The notes: generated by a model from the letters alone, not told the origin. Counted from the first letter of the stretch, positions 1 through 5,549 are shown. The stretch: 5,819 bases of DNA from Chamaesiphon sp. (GCA_026786125.1 JAJAYU010000181.1:1-5819); one strand, 5' to 3'. Numbers and translations: made by a program.

Positions 1-311
1 ATCTTTATTATCCCGATTTTGATACTGTCGCGCATCCAGCATTGCAGTGGGCGATGTTAATTGATTTACGCGATTTAAGTCTAAAATTTCGCGACTATTC
101 AGAGCAGGACAATCCACCAATTCTACATCGGAAGGAGACATTTGTGAGTGAGAATTATCCGCTTTATGCAAAGTTTGCCAAGCTGACTAAATCTGAAGAA
201 AAAGCGGGGTTATTTAGCGAAACTAAGACGATCGGTAATCTGCGAGGGTGGGAGCAAAGATTGGAAGCTTGTGGTGTGCAAATTAAGCATCATCGCGTGA
301 TTCGGAACTAA
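1..311 (+). CDS. 3' end of a putative methyltransferase of the DNA phosphorothioation-associated type (partial)
   Basis: This is an open frame running in from the left edge (first full codon at base 3) and ending at TAA 309-311, giving 102 visible residues. The true start lies outside the window; the TTG at 42 is internal, because coding continues upstream of it with LYYPDFDTVAHPA. The visible part contains the stretches HPALQWAMLIDLR, NPPILHRKETFVS and YPLYAKFAKLTKSEEKAGLF, and a basic end (IKHHRVIRN). From memory, these resemble the C-terminal region of the roughly 500-residue putative methyltransferase found beside dnd sulfur-modification genes in cyanobacteria and other bacteria. That family would modify DNA or act as an accessory to phosphorothioation, but its activity is not established. 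The SAM-binding motifs would lie upstream and cannot be seen. It converges on the minus-strand gene at 446-1231. I am fairly sure it is a real coding 3' end, less sure of the family. Confidence 0.6.
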   Translation, partial: LYYPDFDTVAHPALQWAMLIDLRDLSLKFRDYSEQDNPPILHRKETFVSENYPLYAKFAKLTKSEEKAGLFSETKTIGNLRGWEQRLEACGVQIKHHRVIRN

Positions 312-323
312 TTCTCAACGTCA

Positions 324-426
324 CACAAATAATTAGGGTAAGAATAATTCATGAAGCGGCTCACGCTCGTCGGGTTTCCCGACGGTTTAGTGAGACAAGA
401 CATTACCCCTACACTAATTATTTGTG
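324..426. repeat. Palindromic ~100 bp intergenic element, copy A
   Basis: This element fills most of the gap between two convergent genes. Its outer arms, CACAAATAATTAG (324-336) and CTAATTATTTGTG (414-426), are perfect 13-bp complements. The pairing continues with GGTAA (337-341) against TTACC (403-407) after a 6-nt bulge. Inside are CTCAC (360-364) with GTGAG (390-394), and CGTCGGG (368-374) with CCCGACG (378-384) across a TTT loop. It shares CATGAAGCGGC (350-360), then AAGACA (397-402), ACCCCTACA (405-413) and TAATTAT (415-421) with the element at 5550-5648, in the same order and spacing. It begins 12 bases after the plus-strand stop and ends 19 bases before the minus-strand stop. It could be a MITE-like repeat, a transcript-end structure or a small RNA; no U-tract follows either side of the hairpin, so it is not a standard intrinsic terminator. 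Confidence 0.75.
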
Positions 427-445
427 ATGATGATTATCTATATTA

Positions 446-1231
446 TTACAATTGCACGACCGGAAAATGTGCCTCTCGATCGTAAGTATACATATCGGTA
501 AACTTCCGCAATTGCCCTTGGGCTAATAATATTTCTTGCGGATGATCGAGCCAGTGCATATTGTACTCTTGTAACGTATTGCTCAACCTGGCGCGATCGA
601 TCTCCCGATCAACGTTGCCAAAATAAGCTAATGTCGTATGGGCGGTAAAATAGTACTGCTGCTCAATGCCTAGAGAAATTAGGCTAGAACTTTGATAGAT
701 AGCCCGTCGGAAAGCGATAATTTGGTTATAACTATGCTCATCCTTGGGTACCAAGCTTACCTCGATCGCGCGCGGTCGGACAGTCAATCCCATGACTTGC
801 CACCGAATCGGCTTGGTTTCCACAACTGAGTTTTGATAGATCTTGAAACTATCCTCAATTCGATCAAATAATTTGCTCTCAAAGTCAGGCTTGGTATCAA
901 TTGCCATCCGATAAGCACTATCCCAAATTAAGTCAGCTAGAGTGAAGTGAAAACTAGCTGGATCTACCAATACCAATAGATCTGGCTCCAATTGCTTAAT
1001 AAGATGTTGCTGACATGCAGCCAAATCTGTATAAACTCCAGCATTATCTGGATCTGCCGCACCTGGTGGTGTAATGATCGAGTACCCAGGAAAAGATACT
1101 GGTTCCCGACTACCATCCGCCATCAACCTGAACTTAGGCGACTCTTGGATATTTTTGACCTGAGACTCATAGGTGGCGGATAGGGTCATTTTTGCCACGC
1201 GGTTGAGATAAGTGTGATAGGACTCGTCCAC
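446..1231 (-). CDS. DUF1868-type 2H phosphoesterase (2'-5' RNA ligase-like)
   Basis: This encodes a complete 261-residue protein. Two HxT motifs typical of the 2H phosphoesterase superfamily are present: H95-F-T97 in SFHFTLADLIW and H198-T-T200 in FTAHTTLAYFG, about 100 residues apart. In this superfamily the two histidines and two threonines line a cleft that acts on 2',3'-cyclic phosphates or 2'-5' linkages in RNA or small nucleotides. The N-terminal YHTYLNRVAKMT and FPGYSIITPP segments match my memory of cyanobacterial DUF1868 proteins, whose natural substrate is unknown. There is no signal peptide or membrane segment, so it is probably cytosolic. The start is GTG at 1231, chosen because AAGGAGG lies 9 bases upstream, an in-frame TAA stands 8 codons upstream, and no ATG is available between them. 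The gene is convergent with the left-edge gene and separated from alr by 300 bp of repeats, so it is probably its own transcription unit. Confidence 0.85.
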   Translation of the reverse strand: MDESYHTYLNRVAKMTLSATYESQVKNIQESPKFRLMADGSREPVSFPGYSIITPPGAADPDNAGVYTDLAACQQHLIKQLEPDLLVLVDPASFHFTLADLIWDSAYRMAIDTKPDFESKLFDRIEDSFKIYQNSVVETKPIRWQVMGLTVRPRAIEVSLVPKDEHSYNQIIAFRRAIYQSSSLISLGIEQQYYFTAHTTLAYFGNVDREIDRARLSNTLQEYNMHWLDHPQEILLAQGQLRKFTDMYTYDREAHFPVVQL

Positions 1232-1233
1232 TC

Positions 1234-1241
1234 GCGATCGC
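1234..1241. repeat. HIP1 octamer GCGATCGC
   Basis: This is the highly iterated palindrome typical of many cyanobacterial genomes. I see a single complete copy in this window, although the core CGATCG is frequent. It lies between the ribosome binding site and the GTG start of the 2H phosphoesterase gene, sharing one base with the former. Confidence 0.85.
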
Positions 1242-1247
1242 CTCCTT
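1241..1247 (-). promoter_or_regulatory. Ribosome binding site AAGGAGG for the 2H phosphoesterase
   Basis: On the minus strand, AAGGAGG is followed by nine bases and then GTG at 1231. It is the only strong Shine-Dalgarno sequence before any complete gene here, and it decides the GTG start. The other complete genes lack a clear one. Confidence 0.85.
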
Positions 1248-1349
1248 GTCTTTTATATTGATTAACATTGATTGCAATGCTACTTACCTAAATACATATA
1301 CACTATTTTCCATGCTGAAAACTGGGATTTTTTGCAATTCTTGATAATT

Positions 1350-1382
1350 GGTGGATAGTGAATGGTGAATGGTGAATAGTGG
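1350..1382 (+). repeat. Heptamer array (STRR-like), RGTGRAT, plus orientation
   Basis: The units read GGTGGAT, AGTGAAT, GGTGAAT, GGTGAAT, then partial AGTGG, with an exact period of 7. Short tandemly repeated heptamers of this style are known from filamentous cyanobacteria. The array forms the left end of the inverted unit at 1346-1544. Confidence 0.85.
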
Positions 1383-1425
1383 TGCATAATTTACGCCATT
1401 AGCGGCAGCCTACCCTAAGCACAGT

Positions 1426-1438
1426 GTGAATAGTGGAT
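1426..1438 (+). repeat. Two isolated heptamer units
   Basis: GTGAAT followed by AGTGGAT repeats the RGTGRAT theme inside the 199-bp unit, in the same orientation as the array at 1350. It is probably a decayed fragment of the same repeat family. Confidence 0.55.
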
Positions 1439-1512
1439 GTTTATAGCTATCACTTTTAGATCGGAGCGCGATAGAAGTTTTCAGTTAATTAGTGCCCTTA
1501 AACCTAATCTAT

Positions 1513-1540
1513 ATTCACCATCCACCATTCACTATCCACT
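1513..1540 (-). repeat. Heptamer array (STRR-like), minus orientation, overlapping the alr stop
   Basis: Read on the minus strand, the units are AGTGGAT, AGTGAAT, GGTGGAT and GGTGAAT. The alr stop codon TAG (1532-1534) lies across the junction of the first and second units on that strand, so the repeat supplies the end of the protein. Confidence 0.85.
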
Positions 1541-2686
1541 AATTCGCGGTAATCGATCCTTAAAGCCACAAAGAATCTCCCAAGAGATAGTGCCTAGCTC
1601 ATTTGCCCAATCATCGGCGGTAATCTGGACATCACCGTCTCGTCCCAAAATTGTGACGATTTCGCCGACGTGAAGATCGGGAACTTGAGTGATATCGAGC
1701 ATAATCCGATCCATCGTAATCGAGCCAATCTGCGGCACCAATTGACCTCGAATTGCTACCTGCATTCGATTTGACAGTCGGCGGGGAATCCCATCCGCAT
1801 AGCCAATATCAACGACTGCAAGCCTTAAATCTCGATCGGCAATAAACCGATAACCATAACTTACCCCCGTCCCCGCTGTAATATCCTTAATCTGATTGAC
1901 TCTGGCTCTGACACTCAAGACTGGCTGAAGATCGATGTTTGACTGCAAGTGAGGAGCGGGGCACAGTCCATACAGGATCAATCCTGGTCGAACTAACTGG
2001 TAGTGTAATCGATCGCTCACCAATATCCCTGCGGAATTTGCTAGGTGGAGCAGGGGTACTGAATATCCACTATGACTAATTGCTGTTGTTGCTTGCTCAA
2101 ACCGATCCAGTTGCATCTCCATGACAGTGTGATCGATCTCATCAGCGGTGGCTAAATGGGAGTATAAACCGCTGATTTTGAGATATGGCAACTGGACAAC
2201 CTTTTCAAAGAAGGTAACTGCCTCCTGCCAATCTGCCCCCAATCTAGACATACCCGTATCCAGCTTGATCTGAACAGACAATGATTGGCTAGGTTGCATT
2301 CTAGCCATAGCTTTCGAGATTAGAGTGGCTTGAGCGATCGTGCAAATAGTCGGTTCCAGTCTCCATTTGATGATCGCTTGTACCTGGATATCACTATTTA
2401 CCCCGCCCAGAATCAGAATTGGAGCAACTATGCCTGCTTGTCTAAGTTCGATTCCTTCGCTCACAGTAGCGACGGCTAACCAGCCAACCCCTTCCGATGC
2501 CAGGGTACGGGCGACATCGATCGATCCATGTCCATAGGCATCAGCTTTGACTACCGCCATGATCTGGATATCCGGTGCTAATAAACCTTTAATCTGACGG
2601 ACATTGTGTGCCAGTGCAACCAAGTCAATTTCTACCCAAGCCCGTTGTTGCTCCCAATCAAGATCATTCGATCGAACCATAGACAT
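1532..2686 (-). CDS. alr: Alanine racemase
   Basis: This encodes a PLP-dependent enzyme that interconverts L- and D-alanine in the cytosol, supplying D-alanine for peptidoglycan. At 384 residues it is of normal family length. The PLP lysine is K47 in VVKADAYGHG. The stretch KLDTGMSRLG carries K141 and R148, equivalent to the carbamylated lysine and the PLP-contacting arginine of the Geobacillus enzyme. The second catalytic base is Y277 in GVSYGYR, and ITMDRIMLD (M325, D326) is the substrate-contacting segment. The N-terminal part is the TIM barrel and the C-terminal ~140 residues the beta domain that completes the partner's active site in the dimer. The start is ATG 2686; a second ATG two codons on (2680) is equally possible, as neither has a clear Shine-Dalgarno sequence. 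The last codons (I-S-G-stop) lie inside a heptamer repeat. It is divergent from the aldo/keto reductase gene. Confidence 0.97.
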   Translation of the reverse strand: MSMVRSNDLDWEQQRAWVEIDLVALAHNVRQIKGLLAPDIQIMAVVKADAYGHGSIDVARTLASEGVGWLAVATVSEGIELRQAGIVAPILILGGVNSDIQVQAIIKWRLEPTICTIAQATLISKAMARMQPSQSLSVQIKLDTGMSRLGADWQEAVTFFEKVVQLPYLKISGLYSHLATADEIDHTVMEMQLDRFEQATTAISHSGYSVPLLHLANSAGILVSDRLHYQLVRPGLILYGLCPAPHLQSNIDLQPVLSVRARVNQIKDITAGTGVSYGYRFIADRDLRLAVVDIGYADGIPRRLSNRMQVAIRGQLVPQIGSITMDRIMLDITQVPDLHVGEIVTILGRDGDVQITADDWANELGTISWEILCGFKDRLPRISG

Positions 2687-2820
2687 CGGTAATTACAAGT
2701 TTGCTAGCTTGGTACTTTGAATTACTTTAGTATGTTAGGCGATCGACAGCTCCAAATAAATTATCCAGAACTAGTGTTTTGGTTAGAATTGGAGAATATT
2801 CTTCTTCCTTATTTTAAAAC
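2687..2820. promoter_or_regulatory. Divergent intergenic region between alr and the aldo/keto reductase
   Basis: These 134 bases separate two divergent starts, so promoters for both should lie here. A -10-like TAGAAT occurs on the plus strand at 2784-2789, but the hexamer 17 bases upstream (TTATCC) is a weak -35. A 10-bp perfect palindrome AGAATATTCT (2793-2802) lies between it and the aldo/keto reductase start and could be an operator or a chance AT-rich palindrome. For alr, no convincing -10/-35 pair stands out. The boundary assignment is firm; the individual sites are guesses. Confidence 0.45.
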
Positions 2821-3747
2821 ATGGCAACTAAGACTCTTGGCACTACTGGTATTGAAGTTACCTCGATGGGATTTGGTACTTGGGCATGGGGTGATTCGCT
2901 ATTTTGGGGTTATGGCAAAGATTATGGTGAAAGTGACTTACGGCTGGCATTTCGGGCGATGATCGATCAGGGGATTACTTTCATCGATACTGCTGAAGTT
3001 TATGGCTTGGGCGAGTCTGAGGAATTGCTGGGTAAATTCATTAAGGAAACCAGTGCTAATGTCCAAATTGCCAGTAAGTACATGCCATTGCCGTGGCGAT
3101 TTCGCAAGGAAGATGTCGCTGATGCGGTGACTGCTAGCCTCAAACGGTTGAAGCTGTCATCGATGGATTTGTATCAGGTTCATTTTCCCGCGCCTTCATT
3201 TCTCAATCAGGAGGGGCTGATGAATGCCCTAGCTGATGAAGTCGAGCAAGGACGGATCAAGACAGTGGGGGTAAGTAACTACAATGCTCAACAGCTTCGC
3301 GAGGCGCACCGATTATTAGCGCGGCGAGGTGTCCCGTTGGCTGTCAATCAAATGCGTTATTCCTTAATCACCCGCGAAATCGAGACTAATGGGGTAATGG
3401 ATGCGGCGCGAGAGTTGGGCGTGACAATTTTGGCTTACAGCCCCCTAGCTCAGGGATTACTAACTGGTAAATATACCGCCACCAATCTACCGACTGGGGC
3501 GCGGAGTCTCGATAAACGGTTTCAAGCTGCTGGATTACGGAAACTCCAACCAGTATTTGATAAACTCGATCGATTGGGTACAGAGTACTCTAAAACCCCC
3601 GCTCAGATTGCCTTGAATTGGTTGATTTGTCAGCCTGGGGTAATTCCAATCCCAGGGGTGAAAACCGTCGCGCAGGTGGAGCAAAATGCCGCAGCATTGG
3701 GCTGGGAATTGTCAGCGGCAGATGTTGCCGAGCTGAGTCGAGCTTAG
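2821..3747 (+). CDS. Aldo/keto reductase
   Basis: This encodes a 308-residue TIM-barrel NAD(P)H-dependent oxidoreductase of the aldo/keto reductase superfamily, which reduces aldehydes or ketones; its substrate cannot be read from the sequence. The catalytic tetrad is intact: D56 and Y61 in FIDTAEVYG, K86 in IASKY, H121 in YQVHFPA. The cofactor and barrel landmarks GVSNYNAQQL (150-159), AVNQMRYSL (174-182), YSPLAQGLLTGKY (206-218) and IPIPGVKTVAQVEQN (275-289) follow in the usual order. It looks like the bacterial AKR type common in cyanobacteria and plant plastids rather than xylose reductases. ATG 2821 is the first possible start: an in-frame TAA lies two codons upstream. There is no clear Shine-Dalgarno sequence. 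The protein is cytosolic, with no signal peptide. The HNH gene follows on the same strand after 82 bases, so co-transcription is possible but unproven. Confidence 0.93.
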   Translation: MATKTLGTTGIEVTSMGFGTWAWGDSLFWGYGKDYGESDLRLAFRAMIDQGITFIDTAEVYGLGESEELLGKFIKETSANVQIASKYMPLPWRFRKEDVADAVTASLKRLKLSSMDLYQVHFPAPSFLNQEGLMNALADEVEQGRIKTVGVSNYNAQQLREAHRLLARRGVPLAVNQMRYSLITREIETNGVMDAARELGVTILAYSPLAQGLLTGKYTATNLPTGARSLDKRFQAAGLRKLQPVFDKLDRLGTEYSKTPAQIALNWLICQPGVIPIPGVKTVAQVEQNAAALGWELSAADVAELSRA

Positions 3748-3755
3748 GTATCGAT

Positions 3756-3825
3756 GCTTGAGCCAAGAGGCTACACAGAGAAATCTGTGTTAGCATCTGG
3801 GAAATTAAGTTTTCAATTCTCAAGC
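3756..3825 (+). promoter_or_regulatory. Nested stem-loop in the leader of the HNH gene
   Basis: GCTTGAG (3756-3762) is the exact complement of CTCAAGC (3819-3825). Inside sits a second hairpin: GCTA plus CACAGA (3770-3779) pairs with TCTGTG and TAGC (3784-3794, one bulged T) around a GAAA tetraloop (3780-3783). The outer stem ends four bases before the ATG at 3830, where a ribosome binding site should be; none is obvious. It could be a translational control leader, or a structure marking the end of the aldo/keto reductase transcript. No U-tract follows, so it is not a standard terminator. The inner hairpin is more convincing than the outer stem. Confidence 0.4.
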
Positions 3826-3829
3826 AGAC

Positions 3830-4327
3830 ATGAGCAAAGTGCTGGTGTTAAATGCTTCCTATGAGCCGCTCAACATTACTGGTTGGCGACGTGCGGCGAT
3901 CTTGATGCTCAAAGGGAAGGCAGAATCGATCGAACATAATGGCAAATTTTTACACCGTGACTTTCCGCTGCCGACGGTGATTCGGCTGCGGCACTACGTC
4001 ACAGTACCGTATCGAGAAATCCCCCTCACTCGGCGAAATATTCTCAATCGGGATGGTCACACTTGCCAATACTGTGGTGTTAAGGGTGATGATCTAACAT
4101 TAGACCATGTGATGCCGCGATCTCGTGGTGGTGCCGCTAGTTGGGAAAATTTGACTACGGCTTGTATGCGCTGCAATGTCAAAAAGGGTAGCCGCACGCC
4201 CAAGGAAGCTAATCTCCCGCTCAAAAATCAACCCCGCCGTCCCCATAGTAGCCTCCACTACGAAGCTGCCAGTCATGTCAATAATGGCTCTCATGTGGAG
4301 TGGCGGAAGTATATTATTGGCATCTAA
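3830..4327 (+). CDS. HNH endonuclease family protein
   Basis: This encodes a 165-residue single-domain protein. The N-terminal ~60 residues (VLVLNASYEPLNITGWRRA, then a VIRLRHYV strand) form the conserved lead-in found on stand-alone cyanobacterial HNH proteins. The HNH core spans about 73-120: C79-x-x-C82 (CQYC), the catalytic D92-H93 in LTLDHVMPRSRGG, N107 in WENLTTAC, and C112-x-x-C115 followed by N116 in CMRCNVKKG. The four cysteines would bind a structural zinc, while H93 and the downstream asparagines build the metal-dependent nuclease site. Family members cut or nick DNA, but the cellular role of this stand-alone form is not known; it is widely conserved and has no methyltransferase partner here, so it is unlikely to be a classical restriction enzyme. 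The C-terminal tail (130-165) is basic and low in recognisable motifs. The ATG at 3830 gives the MSKVLVLNASYEPL start I expect; it lacks a strong Shine-Dalgarno sequence. Confidence 0.92.
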   Translation: MSKVLVLNASYEPLNITGWRRAAILMLKGKAESIEHNGKFLHRDFPLPTVIRLRHYVTVPYREIPLTRRNILNRDGHTCQYCGVKGDDLTLDHVMPRSRGGAASWENLTTACMRCNVKKGSRTPKEANLPLKNQPRRPHSSLHYEAASHVNNGSHVEWRKYIIGI

Positions 4328-4368
4328 CTATTCCCTTCCCAGTGAAGCATTAGATATCTAGGGTAGTT

Positions 4369-4396
4369 GGTGGATGGTGAATGGTGAATGGTCGAT
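4369..4396 (+). repeat. Heptamer array (STRR-like), third location
   Basis: The units read GGTGGAT, GGTGAAT, GGTGAAT and GGTCGAT, followed by partial AGTA, with the same period and consensus as the arrays near alr. The array sits in the 96-bp gap between the convergent HNH and flavoenzyme genes. Upstream in the same gap is a 10-bp palindrome TAGATATCTA (4351-4360). No terminator with a U-tract is visible here. Confidence 0.8.
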
Positions 4397-4423
4397 AGTA
4401 TGCGTCTATTTGTTGAGTATTAG

Positions 4424-5509
4424 TTAAACCACTACTAACATATCGCTGATAATTCGGGCGGTTGCCGGAGCAAGTAGGATCCCATTGCGATAATGTCCAG
4501 TGGCTACTAATACTCGTTTATTCGTGCCGACTCGATCGATCACTGGAGCTGGACGATGGTTGGGGCGAGGGCGTAATCCTTGCCAGGTGCGGATAATTTC
4601 ACCAGTAGCTAACATCGGGCAAATATTGATCGCGATTTGCTTGATTTTTGCTAGAGCTTCTGGTTGAGCTACCATCACCCCATCGACGGGAAATTCGACT
4701 GTCGCGCCCACCCAATAATCATTGCCGCCACAGGGCACAATATTCACATCATCTGAAATAATCACTGGTTGAAAGTCGGGATTTCCCAGTGGTTTGGGTA
4801 GCCGAATTTGGTAGGCTTGTCCCAGCACGGGTTGAATTTCAATGGGGGCGTGTGGGGCGAGTAAGCTCGTCGAACCTAAACCAGCCGCAACTATGACCCA
4901 ATCACTGGTAATTATTGGCAGATTTAGGGTGGAAATATCACAGCTCAGTGGGTTATCTGCCGTAATAGACTCGATCAATCGATCGAAATGAAACTTCACC
5001 CCATTCTTCTTCGCCGCAGCGATGAGGGCATTGGTGAGGGCAACTGGATCTACTTGTAAATCTTGGGGTGAGTAGACGGCGGTACCTGTAAATTGGCGAT
5101 TAATTTGGGGAAGCTTGGTAGTGATTTTGCGTGAATTCCATAGTTCTAGTTGCCACTCTTGCTCTGTGCGGGTGGCGACTAATTGCTCCCATTTCGTCAA
5201 ATCTTCTTCAGGTGGGAGGATTTTGACGATACCCTGAGAGTTGTAGGGAATGTTTAATCCGGTGAGTTTTTCTAGTTCGGGAATTAGACTTTGATAACGA
5301 GTAATGCTCTCTTTGCGGAAGTTCCAAGCACGCCCTTTAACCTTTTGGCTAATAATGCCCATCAAGACACCCAGAGCTGCACCTGTAGCTGCTTGATTTG
5401 GCTGTTGTGAGTCATAAACATTGATTTGACACTCACTCGATTGACTCAGTTCGTAAGCTATTGTCGCGCCAATAATGCCGCAGCCGATGATATTAATGCT
5501 GGTTGACAT
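4424..5509 (-). CDS. FAD-dependent oxidoreductase of the DAO / glycine oxidase (ThiO-like) family
   Basis: This encodes a complete 361-residue flavoenzyme. The N-terminal Rossmann segment IIGCGIIGATIAYEL has G9-x-G11-x-x-G14, with D33 in VYDSQQP at the end of the second strand to bind the adenosine ribose. ATGAALGVLMG (41-51) is the second FAD segment, and VIVAAGLGS (205-213) the later conserved dinucleotide strand. WQGLRPRP (R313) and GHYRNGILLAPATA (R341) correspond to the two arginines that hold the substrate carboxylate in Bacillus glycine oxidase. Such enzymes oxidise glycine or another amine to an imine plus hydrogen peroxide; glycine oxidase feeds thiazole synthesis for thiamine. No thiG or other thi gene is adjacent, so glycine is only the likeliest substrate. 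The ATG at 5509 begins directly with the FAD-binding strand; an 8-bp tandem repeat precedes it and no Shine-Dalgarno sequence is seen. It is on the same strand as psbQ, 166 bases away, but a palindromic element lies between. Confidence 0.88.
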   Translation of the reverse strand: MSTSINIIGCGIIGATIAYELSQSSECQINVYDSQQPNQAATGAALGVLMGIISQKVKGRAWNFRKESITRYQSLIPELEKLTGLNIPYNSQGIVKILPPEEDLTKWEQLVATRTEQEWQLELWNSRKITTKLPQINRQFTGTAVYSPQDLQVDPVALTNALIAAAKKNGVKFHFDRLIESITADNPLSCDISTLNLPIITSDWVIVAAGLGSTSLLAPHAPIEIQPVLGQAYQIRLPKPLGNPDFQPVIISDDVNIVPCGGNDYWVGATVEFPVDGVMVAQPEALAKIKQIAINICPMLATGEIIRTWQGLRPRPNHRPAPVIDRVGTNKRVLVATGHYRNGILLAPATARIISDMLVVV

Positions 5510-5512
5510 TTT

Positions 5513-5528
5513 AATTGGTGAATTGGTG
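5513..5528. repeat. Tandem 8-mer AATTGGTG x2 before the flavoenzyme start
   Basis: Two exact copies of AATTGGTG stand side by side, so the message reads CACCAATT twice, then AAA and ATG. The motif recalls the AATTGGTG junction at the left end of the unit at 1346, so it may be a relic of the same repeat family. It occupies the place where a ribosome binding site would be. Confidence 0.6.
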
Positions 5529-5549
5529 AGTATCTGTGTTAAAAAGGCT

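Larger units (their letters stand above)
1346..1544. repeat. 199-bp unit with 32-bp inverted heptamer-repeat ends
   Basis: The left end (1346-1377) and the reverse complement of the right end (1513-1544) agree at 30 of 32 positions, both beginning with AATT and then four RGTGRAT heptamers. The interior (about 135 bp) has one more pair of heptamers at 1426-1438, no credible gene, and nothing else I recognise. No target-site duplication is visible: the flanks are TTGAT on the left and CGCGG on the right. It may be a MITE-like element with repeated ends, or two STRR arrays that lie in opposite orientation. The right end overlaps the last codons and stop of alr. This unit makes up most of the 300-bp gap between the 2H phosphoesterase and alr; the rest, 1232-1345, is AT-rich and presumably carries the promoter of the minus-strand phosphoesterase, though I could not fix a convincing -10/-35 pair. 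Confidence 0.65.

Noticed and set aside
360..394. Intrinsic terminator between the two convergent genes
   Set aside because: The CGTCGGG hairpin is stable, but neither side is followed by a run of T on the relevant strand.
992..1183. Plus-strand open frame inside the 2H phosphoesterase gene
   Set aside because: It is antisense to a gene with clear catalytic motifs, has no recognisable domain and no ribosome binding site.
1252..1257. TATAAA (minus strand) as a -10 box for the 2H phosphoesterase
   Set aside because: The transcription start it implies would fall inside the AAGGAGG ribosome binding site, and the nearest -35-like TTGCAA is only 14 bases upstream of it.
1346..1544. CRISPR array
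   Set aside because: The repeats are contiguous degenerate heptamers without spacers, not 25-40 base repeats with unique spacers.
1437..1673. Plus-strand open frame crossing the heptamer unit and the end of alr
   Set aside because: It runs through repeat sequence and then antisense to conserved alr codons, with no coding features of its own.
2340..2537. Plus-strand open frame inside alr
   Set aside because: It is antisense to the conserved racemase and resembles no protein family.
2717..2962. Plus-strand open frame across the divergent region into the aldo/keto reductase
   Set aside because: It overlaps the start of the well-supported reductase in another frame and shows no domain.
3590..3823. 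Minus-strand open frame over the aldo/keto reductase end
   Set aside because: It is antisense to the conserved C-terminus, and its composition shows no domain.
4100..4361. Open frames on both strands within the HNH gene
   Set aside because: Both lie in other frames over the zinc and catalytic residues of the HNH domain, which fix the true frame.
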